64,000 nt of DNA from Roseospirillum parvum (GTDB lineage Bacteria > Pseudomonadota > Alphaproteobacteria > Rhodospirillales > Rhodospirillaceae): NCBI RefSeq assembly GCF_900100455.1, contig NZ_FNCV01000005.1, positions 124,001-188,000 of the forward strand, written 5' to 3'. Positions 55,075 to 62,877 of this stretch are shown one piece after another; position 1 is the stretch's first letter, and each line of letters begins with the position of its first letter. Both the position numbers and the translations under genes were made by a program. The notes beneath the pieces are model-generated. The model was not told where the DNA came from. It saw nothing but the letters and a program-made list of their open reading frames with translations, and made no database searches.

Positions 55075-55815
55075 TCAGATCATCGCCATGCCGCCGTTGA
55101 CGTGCAGGGTCTGCCCGGTCACGTAGGCCGCCTCCGGGCTGGCCAGATAGAGGGCGGCGGCGGCGATGTCGTCGGGCGTGCCCATGCGGCCCATGGGAAT
55201 GCCCTGGGTCAGCTTGTCCTGCTGGGCCTCGGGCAGGGCGGCGGTCATCGGGCTTTCGATGAAGCCCGGGGCGATGCAGTTGACGGTCACCCCGCGCGAG
55301 GCGACCTCGGCGGCCAGCGACTTGGTCAGGCCGATCATGCCGGCCTTGGAGGCGGCGTAGTTGGCCTGCCCCGGGTTGCCGGTGACGCCGACGATGGAGG
55401 TGATCGAGATGATGCGCCCGAAGCGCGCCTTCATCATCCCCTTCAAGGCCGCGCGCGACAGGCGGAAGGCGGCGGTCAGGTTGACGTCGAGCACCGTCTG
55501 CCAGTCCTCGTCCTTGAGCCTGAGGGCCAGATTGTCGCGCGTCAGGCCGGCGTTGTTGACCAGGATGTCGAGCCCGCCCATGGCCGCCTGGGCGGCCGGC
55601 ACCAGGGCCTCGACCGCCTGCGGGTCGGCCAGGTTGGTCGGGCAGACGTGCGCCGCCGCGCCGATGCGCGCCGCCACCGCCTCCAGCGCCTCCCGCCGGG
55701 TGCCGGACAGGGCCACCTGGGCCCCGCGCTCGGCCAGGGTCTGGGCAATCGCCGCCCCGATGGCGCCGGAGGCGCCGGTGACCAGGGCCCGCTTGCCGGT
55801 CAGATCGAACATCAT
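55075..55815 (-). CDS. fabG: 3-oxoacyl-ACP reductase FabG
   Basis: FabG is an NADPH-dependent SDR that reduces beta-ketoacyl-ACP. The protein has 246 residues. TGASGAIG is the cofactor motif, NNAGLTRDNL the NNAG motif, and Ser, Tyr and Lys lie in ITSIVGVTGNPGQANYAASKAG. The C-terminus AYVTGQTLHVNGGMAMI is diagnostic of FabG. It follows fabD by 33 bases on the same strand. Two adjacent ATG codons at 55815 and 55812 are both possible. Confidence 0.97.
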   Translation of the reverse strand: MMFDLTGKRALVTGASGAIGAAIAQTLAERGAQVALSGTRREALEAVAARIGAAAHVCPTNLADPQAVEALVPAAQAAMGGLDILVNNAGLTRDNLALRLKDEDWQTVLDVNLTAAFRLSRAALKGMMKARFGRIISITSIVGVTGNPGQANYAASKAGMIGLTKSLAAEVASRGVTVNCIAPGFIESPMTAALPEAQQDKLTQGIPMGRMGTPDDIAAAALYLASPEAAYVTGQTLHVNGGMAMI

Positions 55816-55848
55816 GGCGTCAACAGTCTCCCGTGGTTGGGGTCGCCG

Positions 55849-56793
55849 TCAGGCGTTTTTCAGATAGGTCTCGATGTCGGCCGGGGTCCCCAGGGCGGTG
55901 GCCGACAGGCCGCGGTCGATGCGCCGGGCCAGCCCGCTCAGCACCTTGCCGGAGCCCACTTCGAGCAGGGCGCCAACCCCGGCCTGGGCCATGTTGAGCA
56001 CGCTCTCGCGCCAGCGCACCCGGCCGGTGACCTGCTCGACCAGCAGCCGGCGCAGCACCTCGGGGTCGCTTTCCGGGGTGGCGGTCACGTTGGCCACCAC
56101 CGGCACCGCCGGGGCGGCCAGCCGCACCTCGGCCAGGGCCTGGGCCATGCGGTCGGCGGCCGGGGCCATCAGGGCGCAGTGGAAGGGGGCGCTGACCGGC
56201 AGCATCACCGACTTGCGGGCACCGCTTTCGGCGGCCAGGGCGACCGCCGCCTCGACCGCCGCGGTGGCGCCGCTGACCACCACCTGACCGGCGGCGTTGT
56301 CGTTGGCCACCTGACAGATGGCGCCGGTGGTCGCCGCCGCCCGGGCGGCGATGTCCTCGGCCTGGGCCACCTCGAGGCCGAGCAGGGCGGCCATCGCCCC
56401 TTCGCCGACCGGCACCGCCTGCTGCATGGCCTGGCCGCGAATGCGCAACAGGCGGGCACAGTCGGCCACCGAGAGGGCGCCGGCGGCGGTCAGGGCGCTG
56501 TACTCGCCCAGCGAATGCCCGGCCACGAAGCGCGCCGTGTCGGCCAGCCTGACGCCGCCTTCGGTTTCCAGCACCCGGACCACGGCCAGACTGACCGCCA
56601 TCAGGGCCGGCTGGGCGTTCTCGGTCAGCGTCAGGTCCTCGGCCGGGCCCTCGAACATGAGCCGCGACAGGGGCTGCGAGAGGGCCTCGTCGACTTCCTC
56701 GAACACCGCGCGGGCCGCCGGAAAGGCCTGGGCCAACTCCTGGCCCATGCCGACCACCTGCGAGCCCTGGCCGGGAAAGACCATCGCCGTCAT
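55849..56793 (-). CDS. fabD: Malonyl-CoA-ACP transacylase
   Basis: FabD transfers malonyl from CoA to ACP. The protein has 314 residues. MTAMVFPGQGSQVVGMG is the family N-terminus, GHSLGEY contains the nucleophile Ser, and the catalytic His is in PVSAPFHCALM. The ATG at 56793 has AGGGGA upstream. The reading frame extends far upstream without family features, and I reject that part. It is the first gene of fabD-fabG-acpP-fabF-mltG and is divergent from rpsF. Confidence 0.97.
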   Translation of the reverse strand: MTAMVFPGQGSQVVGMGQELAQAFPAARAVFEEVDEALSQPLSRLMFEGPAEDLTLTENAQPALMAVSLAVVRVLETEGGVRLADTARFVAGHSLGEYSALTAAGALSVADCARLLRIRGQAMQQAVPVGEGAMAALLGLEVAQAEDIAARAAATTGAICQVANDNAAGQVVVSGATAAVEAAVALAAESGARKSVMLPVSAPFHCALMAPAADRMAQALAEVRLAAPAVPVVANVTATPESDPEVLRRLLVEQVTGRVRWRESVLNMAQAGVGALLEVGSGKVLSGLARRIDRGLSATALGTPADIETYLKNA

Positions 56794-57149
56794 CGTCGCC
56801 ACCGTCCCCTGAATGTTGTGCGGATCACCAAATGACCACACCGCCGTCGGCCGGTGCCGACGACGCCGGTTCATAAAAAGGTAGCGCAACCTGTTGGAAC
56901 CCCCGCCGTCTGTCAAGGGCGCATGACGGGGCGGGGAAAGTGCCACGACGGCCTGCTTTGGGCTTGCCGGGGGCGGCGCGATGTGTATAGTGCGCTCCCT
57001 CCGCACCTCTTGCCGGATGGTCCGGCTATGCCCTGACGGGGTGGGCAGGCCCGCGTGGTCCGCCCAAGGCCCCGCCCGGCGATGTCGCCTTTGAGCAAGG
57101 CGCCGCGCCAACCAGGGTTGAGAGAAGCCAGAAGGGGTTAAAAAGTACC
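56794..57149. other. Gap between divergent fabD and rpsF
   Basis: These 356 bases hold no credible gene. They contain the rpsF promoter (56964-56991) and a long rpsF leader with several short G+C stems, such as CCGGATGGTCCGG near 57013. The leader length of about 150 bases would fit S6:S18 autoregulation, but I could not match the known motif with confidence. The fabD side shows no clear promoter. Confidence 0.5.
56964..56991 (+). promoter_or_regulatory. Promoter of the rpsF operon
   Basis: TTGCCG (56964-56969), a 16-base spacer and TATAGT (56986-56991) form a plausible sigma-70 promoter about 150 bases before rpsF. Confidence 0.5.
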
Positions 57150-57569
57150 ATGCCTTTCTACGAGACCGTGTTCATCGCGCGGCAGGACCTCTCGCCGACC
57201 CAGGTCGAGACCCTGACCGACGAGTTGGCCGGCATCCTGGCCGAAAACAGCGGTCAGGTGGCCAAGAAGGAAATGTGGGGCCTGCGCGCCCTGACCTTTC
57301 CGATCAAGAAGAACCGCAAGGGCCACTACGCGCTGATCAACATCGACGCGCCGGCCGAGGCGGTCCACGAGCTGGATCGCCGGATGCGCCTGAACGAGGA
57401 CATCATCCGCCACATGATCGTGCGGGTCGATGCCCTTGATCCCAACGAATCGGCGATTCTCAAGATGCGCGACGAGCGCGGCGGCCGGGGCGATCGTCCC
57501 GACCGGGGGGATCGTGGTGATCGCGGCGGCCGGGGTGGCCCGCGTCGCGACGGCGAGCGGAGGAGCTAA
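57150..57569 (+). CDS. rpsF: 30S ribosomal protein S6
   Basis: S6 binds S18 in the 30S platform. The protein has 139 residues. [16 protein letters not shown] and [22 protein letters not shown] are the conserved parts. The last 28 residues are an Arg/Gly/Asp-rich tail ([13 protein letters not shown] type), longer than in gammaproteobacteria but common in alphaproteobacteria. It is the first gene of rpsF-rpsR-DUF2232-rplI, and rpsR follows after three bases. Confidence 0.98.
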   Translation: MPFYETVFIARQDLSPTQVETLTDELAGILAENSGQVAKKEMWGLRALTFPIKKNRKGHYALINIDAPAEAVHELDRRMRLNEDIIRHMIVRVDALDPNESAILKMRDERGGRGDRPDRGDRGDRGGRGGPRRDGERRS

Positions 57570-57572
57570 GTC

Positions 57573-57800
57573 ATGGGTCGACGTCCCTTTTTCCGCCGGC
57601 GCAAGACCTGCCCCTTCTCCGGGGCCAACGCGCCGAAGATCGACTACAAGGACCTGAAGCTGCTGCAGCGCTACGTGTCCGAGCGGGGCAAGATCGTGCC
57701 CAGCCGGATCACTGCGGTGTCGGCCAAGAAGCAGCGCGAGCTGGCCCGGGCCATCAAGCGGGCCCGCTTCCTGGCCCTGCTGCCCTACGCCGTGAAGTAA
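57573..57800 (+). CDS. rpsR: 30S ribosomal protein S18
   Basis: S18 pairs with S6 in the small subunit. The protein has 75 residues with the family core [20 protein letters not shown] and [15 protein letters not shown]. The single Cys of the N-terminal RRKTCPFSG remains, whereas zinc-type S18 has more. It begins three bases after rpsF with GGAGG in the last rpsF codons, so translation is coupled. Confidence 0.98.
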   Translation: MGRRPFFRRRKTCPFSGANAPKIDYKDLKLLQRYVSERGKIVPSRITAVSAKKQRELARAIKRARFLALLPYAVK

Positions 57801-57899
57801 GGTCGGCCGTCGGCCGCCCCGGTCCCGAGGCAGGGCGGCCGTTGGCTGTCCGGTCTTGAGACAGGGGCGGCCTCGGTCGCCAGGTTCGAGCAGGCCGCC

Positions 57900-58853
57900 A
57901 TGGCTGCCTTTCCCTTCGCGGCGCTGGCCGCCGGTGCGCTCGGCGCGGGGCTGTTCGCCAGTCTGTTGCTGGCTCCCCAGGCGGCGGTGCTGATCGGCAA
58001 CCTGTCGCTGCTGCCGCCACTGTGGGCCGCCTTCAGCCTGGGCCTGCGCGGTGCGCTGGTCGCCCTGGGCGGTGGCGCGCTGCTGCTGGTCGGGGCCGGG
58101 GTCGGCGGCGGGGTGCTGCTGTACGCGGCGCTCGATGGGCTGCCCCTGCTGATCCTGGGCGGCCTGTTGATGCGCTGGCGGGCCGATGCCGGGGGCGTCC
58201 GTCACTGGTATCCGCCGGGGCGGGCGCTGGCTTGGCTGGCCACCACGGCGGTCGGACTGCTCGGCCTTCTGTGGGCGCTGGCGCCGGCCCATGTGGACGG
58301 CATCGAGGGGCTGCTGGCCGAGCGCATGGCACCGGTGGCCGAGGCCACCGCCGCCCTGTTCCCGCCCGGCGAGCGGGCCGAGGTGGCCGACCGTCTGGTG
58401 GCCATCTGGGCCCCCATCCTGCCCGGGGTGGGGCTGATGGTGTGGCAGGTGCGGGCGGTGCTGTGTGCCCTGCTCGCCCAGTGGGTGGCGCGACGCCAGG
58501 GACGGGCCTTGCGGCCCGGTCCGACCCTCGACGAGGTGGCCCTGCCGGGTTGGCTGCTGGGCCTGTTGCTGCCGGCCCTCGGGCTGGCCGTGCTGGGCGA
58601 CGGCGATGTGGCTTTCCTGGGGCGCAACGCCGCGCTGGTGGCGGCGGTGCCCTACCTGATCCTGGGTCTGGTGGTGATTCACGCCGCCGTCCAGGGACTG
58701 GCCCGGCGGCGGCTGTTGCTGGGGGTGTTCTATGTGGTATTGCTCCTGTCCTCGCAGTGGGCGTTGATCGCCTTGAGCGGACTGGGGCTGGTCGAGCAGA
58801 CGGTGGGCCTGCGCCGGCGATGGCGATCGGGCGACGGGCCAACCGGGCGATGA
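57900..58853 (+). CDS. DUF2232 family membrane protein
   Basis: This integral membrane protein of 317 residues has about eight helices and belongs to DUF2232 (YybS-like). The gene sits between rpsR and rplI, as in many alphaproteobacteria, yet the protein has no known ribosomal role. The helices are Leu/Val/Ala-rich, with a loop containing PPGERAEVADRLVAIWAP. The ATG at 57900 has no strong ribosome-binding site. The 99-base gap after rpsR contains only short inverted repeats. Function unknown. Confidence 0.82.
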   Translation: MAAFPFAALAAGALGAGLFASLLLAPQAAVLIGNLSLLPPLWAAFSLGLRGALVALGGGALLLVGAGVGGGVLLYAALDGLPLLILGGLLMRWRADAGGVRHWYPPGRALAWLATTAVGLLGLLWALAPAHVDGIEGLLAERMAPVAEATAALFPPGERAEVADRLVAIWAPILPGVGLMVWQVRAVLCALLAQWVARRQGRALRPGPTLDEVALPGWLLGLLLPALGLAVLGDGDVAFLGRNAALVAAVPYLILGLVVIHAAVQGLARRRLLLGVFYVVLLLSSQWALIALSGLGLVEQTVGLRRRWRSGDGPTGR

Positions 58854-58866
58854 CACGGGTTTGAAC

Positions 58867-58933
58867 AACAGCCGGTCCCCTCGGGACCGGCATCGCAGCC
58901 AACAGCCGGTCCCCTCGGGACCGGTATCGCAGC
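58867..58933 (+). repeat. Tandem 34-base hairpin repeat upstream of rplI
   Basis: Copy 1 (58867-58900) and copy 2 (58901-58933) are nearly identical: AACAGCCGGTCCC then CTC then GGGACCGG and ATCGCAGC. Each folds as CCGGTCCC-ctc-GGGACCGG. Only one internal base differs (CATCG against TATCG), apart from the last base of copy 1. They lie 51 bases before the rplI ATG. Confidence 0.95.
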
Positions 58934-58983
58934 ATCAAGCGGGCGGGTGTCGCCCGGGACTGGAATCTTAGGAGTTCAAGGTT

Positions 58984-59607
58984 ATGGACGTCATTCTGCT
59001 GGAGCGGGTCGACAAGCTGGGCCAGATGGGCGACACCGTGAAGGTGAAGCCGGGCTATGCCCGCAACTACCTGCTGCCCCAGAAGAAGGCCCTGCGCGCC
59101 ACCAAGGCCAACCAGGCCCACTTCGAGGGCATGCGGGCCGAGCTGGAAGCGCGCAACCTGGAGCGCCGTCAGGAGGCCGAGCAGGTCGCCGAGCGCATGC
59201 AGGGCCTGGAACTGGTCATGATCCGCGCCGCCGGCGAGAGCGGTCAGCTCTACGGGTCGGTGGCGGCCCGCGACGTGGCCGAGGCGCTGAAGGACGCGGG
59301 CATCAAGGTCGAGCGCCGCTCGGTCAACCTGACCCACCAGATCAAGGCCACCGGCGCCTACACCGTGCCCATCGTGCTCCACCCCGAGGTCAGCGTTGAC
59401 GTGCGCATCGGCATCGGGCGCAGCGACGAGGAGGCCCGGGCCCACCTGGAAGGCCGCAGCCTGAGCGCCGAGGCCCGCGAGGCCGACGAGGCCCTGGCCG
59501 CCGAGCAGGCCGCCATGCTGGTCGACGAGGAAGAGGACGGCGAGGCCGAATTCGGCGCCGGGGACTACGAGGCCGACGACTACGAGGCCGACGACCGCGA
59601 GGTCTGA
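58984..59607 (+). CDS. rplI: 50S ribosomal protein L9
   Basis: L9 binds 23S rRNA at the base of the L1 stalk. The protein has 207 residues against about 150 in E. coli. The N domain MDVILLERVDKLGQMGDTVKVKPGYARNYLLP is well conserved. The extra C-terminal 50 residues are acidic and end in YEADDYEADD, an imperfect five-residue repeat coded by a 15-base unit. Such acidic tails are known in alphaproteobacterial L9. GGAG lies nine bases before the ATG at 58984. Confidence 0.97.
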   Translation: MDVILLERVDKLGQMGDTVKVKPGYARNYLLPQKKALRATKANQAHFEGMRAELEARNLERRQEAEQVAERMQGLELVMIRAAGESGQLYGSVAARDVAEALKDAGIKVERRSVNLTHQIKATGAYTVPIVLHPEVSVDVRIGIGRSDEEARAHLEGRSLSAEAREADEALAAEQAAMLVDEEEDGEAEFGAGDYEADDYEADDREV

Positions 59608-59637
59608 GGGCCCGCCGCGGGGCCGCGCCCCCGGACG

Positions 59638-59669
59638 CCTGAAGTCGAACGAACCTGAAGTCGAACGAA
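59638..59669 (+). repeat. 16-base direct repeat after rplI
   Basis: CCTGAAGTCGAACGAA occurs at 59638-59653 and 59654-59669, exactly and head to tail, just before the terminator. It is probably a local duplication without function. Confidence 0.9.
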
Positions 59670-59719
59670 AAAGGGGACGGGACCTGCCCGATGGGCGGTG
59701 TCCCGTCCCCCTTTTTTTT
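59668..59719. terminator. Terminator between rplI and hupE
   Basis: AAAAAGGGGACGGGAC (59668-59683) pairs with GTCCCGTCCCC and, after one bulged C, a T-run (59700-59719). The A-run and T-run allow action in both directions between the convergent rplI and hupE genes. Confidence 0.88.
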
Positions 59720-59736
59720 GGGGTCGGTCGGGTGGC

Positions 59737-60333
59737 TCAGAGCACCATCAGGGCGAGGCCGGCGGTGGCGATGGCGCCGCCCCCGACGCGGATCAGCAGC
59801 GGGGCGCGCTTCTCGTCCAGGCGGCTGGCGGCGAGGCCGAGACCGATGCCGGCGGCGTGCAGCAGGCTGGTCGCCAGGGCAAAGCCCAGGCCGTAGAGCA
59901 GGCCGTTGGCGGCCAGCGGCATTTCGGTGCCATGGGCGTGGCCGTGGAAGATGGCCAGCGCCCCGACCAGGGCCATGGCGGCGCCCAGCGGCAGGTGACG
60001 GCCGAGGGCGATGACCACCCCCAGCACCAGCACCGAGCCGACGATGCCCAGCTCGACCATGGGCAGCGGCAGGCCGCTCATGCCGAGCACGCCGCCGACC
60101 ACCATCAGGCCGACGAAGGCGGCCGGCACGGCCCACAGGGCGCGGCGGCCGGAGGTGGCGGCGCCCTGGGCGGCGAGCAGGCCGACGGCGACCATGGCCA
60201 ACAGGTGGTCCAGGCCGCCGATGGGGTGGCCGAAACCGCTGGCCAGCCCGGCGGTCGGGCCGACCCCGGTGTGGGCCAGGGCGGGCGTGGCGATCAGGCC
60301 CAACAGGGCGACCAGAGGCAGGGAACGGATCAT
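59737..60333 (-). CDS. hupE: HupE/UreJ family nickel transporter
   Basis: HupE imports nickel for the hydrogenase. The protein has 198 residues. A signal-like start (MIRSLPLVALLGLIATPALAHTG) precedes six helices. The motifs HPIGGLDHLLAM and GHAHGTEMP carry the His and Asp residues that bind Ni2+ in the family. CAGGAGACCCC gives a good ribosome-binding site before the ATG at 60333. It is last in the hup cluster, after a stretch of 13-base repeats. Confidence 0.93.
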   Translation of the reverse strand: MIRSLPLVALLGLIATPALAHTGVGPTAGLASGFGHPIGGLDHLLAMVAVGLLAAQGAATSGRRALWAVPAAFVGLMVVGGVLGMSGLPLPMVELGIVGSVLVLGVVIALGRHLPLGAAMALVGALAIFHGHAHGTEMPLAANGLLYGLGFALATSLLHAAGIGLGLAASRLDEKRAPLLIRVGGGAIATAGLALMVL

Positions 60334-60352
60334 CGCGGGGTCTCCTGGATGG

Positions 60353-60404
60353 GGGATTGCGCTGTGGGATTGCGGGGTGGGATTGTGGTGTGGGATTGCG
60401 GGGT
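60353..60404 (-). repeat. 13-base tandem repeat, four copies, between hupH and hupE
   Basis: On the plus strand GGGATTG starts at 60353, 60366, 60379 and 60392, exactly 13 bases apart. The units are GGGATTGCGCTGT, GGGATTGCGGGGT, GGGATTGTGGTGT and GGGATTGCGGGGT. The last base overlaps the hupH stop codon. On the transcribed strand this is ACCCCGCAATCCC repeated, just before the hupE ribosome-binding site. Confidence 0.93.
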
Positions 60405-61213
60405 CAGAGATAGGCCGACTTGATGTCGGCCAGCCGGCGGGCCGAGTCGATCAGGTCCTCGACCGTGGCCCGGGCGGCCACCGGCACCTGGCCCACCTCC
60501 AGGGTGTGCAGCAGGGATTGGCCGGAGGCGTTGAAGAACTCCACCGCCCAGACATGATCGACTCCCATGGCCCGGATCTCGCAGGCCCCGTAGCCGGCCG
60601 AGCGCAGCTTCAGGGCGCCGTCGCCCAGCTGTTGCCAGAGGAAGGTCATGTCGGCCTCGCTCATCGGCAGGTGCGACAGGTTGATCACGTGGTTGGGGCG
60701 GCCGGGGTGCCAGTCGGTGGCGTGGGCGGCGATCTCCTCGAGCACCGGGCGGGCGTTCATGGTGCCCTCGGGCAGCGTGGCGCCGGCCACCTCGGCCGAC
60801 AGCCGGGGGCCGGGGCGGCCCGGCCGGTAGGCGTCGACCTCGGCCGGCACCTCGCCGACCTCCAGCCATTCCTCGGGGGGCGGGGTGTCGGGCAGCCCAT
60901 GATCGCCCCGGGTCAGTCGCCACAGCCCGGGCATGACCGCCTCGACGACGCGCAGCGGCGGCCCTTCGGGCGGGGTCAGGCGGGCTTCCACCTCGCCCTG
61001 GCCGAGCAGGCCGTCGAGCAGATGGCGCTCCGCCGGCTCCAGTCCGGCCAGCTCGAAGCGCTGGGGCGGGCGGCCGGCGACGGCGCCTTCCAGGGCGTCG
61101 ATCAGGCGATCGACCAGGGGGGCGACGCGGGCCAGCACATCGGGCGCCTCGATCCGCTGACGCTCCAGCACCCGGGCCTGGGCCAGGGTATCGGCCAGGG
61201 GGGCGAGGCTCAT
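60404..61213 (-). CDS. hupH: Hydrogenase maturation protein HupH
   Basis: HupH belongs to the HupH/HyaF family, which helps assemble the iron-sulfur small subunit under oxygen. The protein has 269 residues. The C-terminal domain shows the family pattern INLSHLPMSEADMTFLWQQLG, then GYGACEIRAMGVDHVWAVEFFN and VGQVPVAARATVEDL. The N-terminal 120 residues are less conserved. It overlaps hupF by four bases (ATGA). Confidence 0.92.
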   Translation of the reverse strand: MSLAPLADTLAQARVLERQRIEAPDVLARVAPLVDRLIDALEGAVAGRPPQRFELAGLEPAERHLLDGLLGQGEVEARLTPPEGPPLRVVEAVMPGLWRLTRGDHGLPDTPPPEEWLEVGEVPAEVDAYRPGRPGPRLSAEVAGATLPEGTMNARPVLEEIAAHATDWHPGRPNHVINLSHLPMSEADMTFLWQQLGDGALKLRSAGYGACEIRAMGVDHVWAVEFFNASGQSLLHTLEVGQVPVAARATVEDLIDSARRLADIKSAYL

Positions 61214-61503
61214 TGCAGGCGCTCCCTGAGGTGCGGTGGCAGGGTGGGCGGCGGGTCATCGGCCGGGTCGGGCAGGGGGGTGCCGGTCATCGCCGCTTCC
61301 AGGGCGTCGAGCGCGGCGTCGATGGCCGCCGCCTCGGCCGGGTCGAGCACGGCGCGGGCGGTGTCCAGATGGACCAGCACCCAACTGCCGGGTGGCGGCG
61401 GCTCGATCAGGGCCAGCGAGATGCGGCGCGTCTCGCCGCGCCCGTGACACAGGGCGTGGCTGTCATCGACGGCGCGCACCAGCATGGGAATGCCCAGACA
61501 CAT
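61210..61503 (-). CDS. hupF: HupF/HypC family hydrogenase chaperone
   Basis: HypC-type chaperones bind the large-subunit precursor and deliver the Fe(CN)2CO group. HupF is the paralogue that protects HupL under oxygen. The protein has 97 residues. MCLGIPM at the N-terminus includes the essential Cys2. The Pro/Ala-rich C-terminal third is longer than in HypC, which fits HupF. It stands ten bases after hupD and overlaps hupH. Confidence 0.9.
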   Translation of the reverse strand: MCLGIPMLVRAVDDSHALCHGRGETRRISLALIEPPPPGSWVLVHLDTARAVLDPAEAAAIDAALDALEAAMTGTPLPDPADDPPPTLPPHLRERLQ

Positions 61504-61513
61504 GGCGGCGCCC

Positions 61514-62125
61514 TCAACCGGCGCCGCCGGCCGGGCCGGTCGGGCCGGTCGGATGGGCTTCCCAGGCGGCCAGGCCGAGGCCCGGGGCGAGCAACTCGGG
61601 CGCCGCGCCGGTGGTCTGGCGGGCGGTGATGCCCCAGGTGGCCAGCTCGGCCAGGACCAGATCGACGGTCGGCGCGAGGCGGGCCCGGACCGGCGGGGTC
61701 AGCGGGCCGCCCCAGGTTTCCAGGTCGCCGGCCTGCACCCCGATCAGGGTCACCCGCTCGGGGCCGCCGCCCAGCAGCTCGGCCGCCGCCATCACTTCCT
61801 GAAAGCCGGTCTGGTGCAGGCTGAGCTTGCGCAGGCCGGCGAACCTGGGCACCTCGGCGCCGCGCACGATCACCGTGTCGCCGGGCGGGCGGCCATAGTC
61901 GACGGCATCGACCACCAGCAGGTTGCGGGCCTCGGTGACGTACTGGACCAGATACAGGCCCTGGGTGCCACCATCCATGACGGTGACCTCGGGATCATCG
62001 AAGGTCCAGCCCTCGGCCAGCGCCTCGACCACCCGCACGCCGAAGCCCTCGTCGGCCCACAGCAGGTTGCCGATGCCAAGAACCAGGGTCGGCCCGGCGG
62101 TGTCGGGGGAGGCGGGATCAGTCAT
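61514..62125 (-). CDS. hupD: Hydrogenase maturation endopeptidase HupD
   Basis: HupD removes the C-terminal peptide of HupL after nickel insertion. The protein has 203 residues. LGIGNLLWADEGFGVRV holds the first Ni-sensing Glu, LLVVDAVDYG the Asp, and LSLHQTGFQEVM the His, all family residues. The last 40 residues are Gly/Pro/Ala-rich. It overlaps hupC by eight bases. Confidence 0.95.
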   Translation of the reverse strand: MTDPASPDTAGPTLVLGIGNLLWADEGFGVRVVEALAEGWTFDDPEVTVMDGGTQGLYLVQYVTEARNLLVVDAVDYGRPPGDTVIVRGAEVPRFAGLRKLSLHQTGFQEVMAAAELLGGGPERVTLIGVQAGDLETWGGPLTPPVRARLAPTVDLVLAELATWGITARQTTGAAPELLAPGLGLAAWEAHPTGPTGPAGGAG

Positions 62126-62852
62126 CCCGGTTGTCCTTGAACATGCGCTCGCCGGAAATCATGGTCGAGATCATCGACTGGCGCGACAGGATGTCCTCGC
62201 GCACCGCGGCATAGACGTGGACGATCACGTAGGTGACGAAGATCCACATCCCCAGGCGGTGCCAGGTGTGGACCGCCTGACTGTTGGGGAAGATGTCGAA
62301 CACCCAGCCGAACAGGGCGTACTGCCAACTGTCGATGCCGGCGCCTTCCGAGTAGAGCGCGAAGCCGGTGATGATCATGAAGAACATGCCGACCGTGAAA
62401 ACGGTGAACATGACGAACTGGGCCAGCGGGTTGTGGCCCACGTACTTCTTCGGCTCCTTGCGCAGGAAGGCGTACCACGAGGCCTCCCAGACCACCCCAT
62501 TCCAGTAGGACTTGCGCCAGAAGGGCAGCTTGAAAAGCTGGCGGGAGTGGGGGTTGCCGACAAAGGCCCAGTAGATGCGGACCAGCCAGCCGATGGCCAG
62601 CACGTAGGCGGTGATGAAGTGGATTTCCCGGATGGCCACCATCAGCGAGGCGTCGCTGGCCTCGCCGGGGACGCTGGGCAGCGGCTGGCCGATGAAGTAG
62701 CCGGTCACCGCCAGGATGGTCAGGGCCAGGGCGTTGATCCAGTGCCAGGCGCGCAAGGGGGCCTCGTAGACGTAGATCGAGGTGCGATCCACCGAGGCGT
62801 CGCCCTGGGCCACGTCGAGGGCATGGATGTCGCGGCCGGTGTGGATGGGCAT
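62118..62852 (-). CDS. hupC: Ni/Fe-hydrogenase b-type cytochrome subunit HupC
   Basis: HupC is the membrane cytochrome b that anchors HupSL and passes electrons to quinone. The protein has 244 residues and four helices. The haem-ligand region RAWHWINALALTILAVTGYFIG is near the N-terminus, and HTWHRLGMWIFVTYVIVHVYAAV near the C-terminus. It follows hupL by 25 bases and overlaps hupD, within one operon. Confidence 0.96.
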   Translation of the reverse strand: MPIHTGRDIHALDVAQGDASVDRTSIYVYEAPLRAWHWINALALTILAVTGYFIGQPLPSVPGEASDASLMVAIREIHFITAYVLAIGWLVRIYWAFVGNPHSRQLFKLPFWRKSYWNGVVWEASWYAFLRKEPKKYVGHNPLAQFVMFTVFTVGMFFMIITGFALYSEGAGIDSWQYALFGWVFDIFPNSQAVHTWHRLGMWIFVTYVIVHVYAAVREDILSRQSMISTMISGERMFKDNRDD

Positions 62853-62877
62853 GGGCTGTACTCCCTGGCTGCGGCGA

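Noticed and set aside
56992-57149. S6:S18 autoregulatory RNA in the rpsF leader
   Set aside because: The leader has the right length and short stems, but I could not match the conserved loop and bulge, so I do not call it.
58867-58933. CRISPR array
   Set aside because: There are only two units, without spacers between them. None of the tandem repeats in the window has the repeat-spacer pattern, and no cas gene is present.
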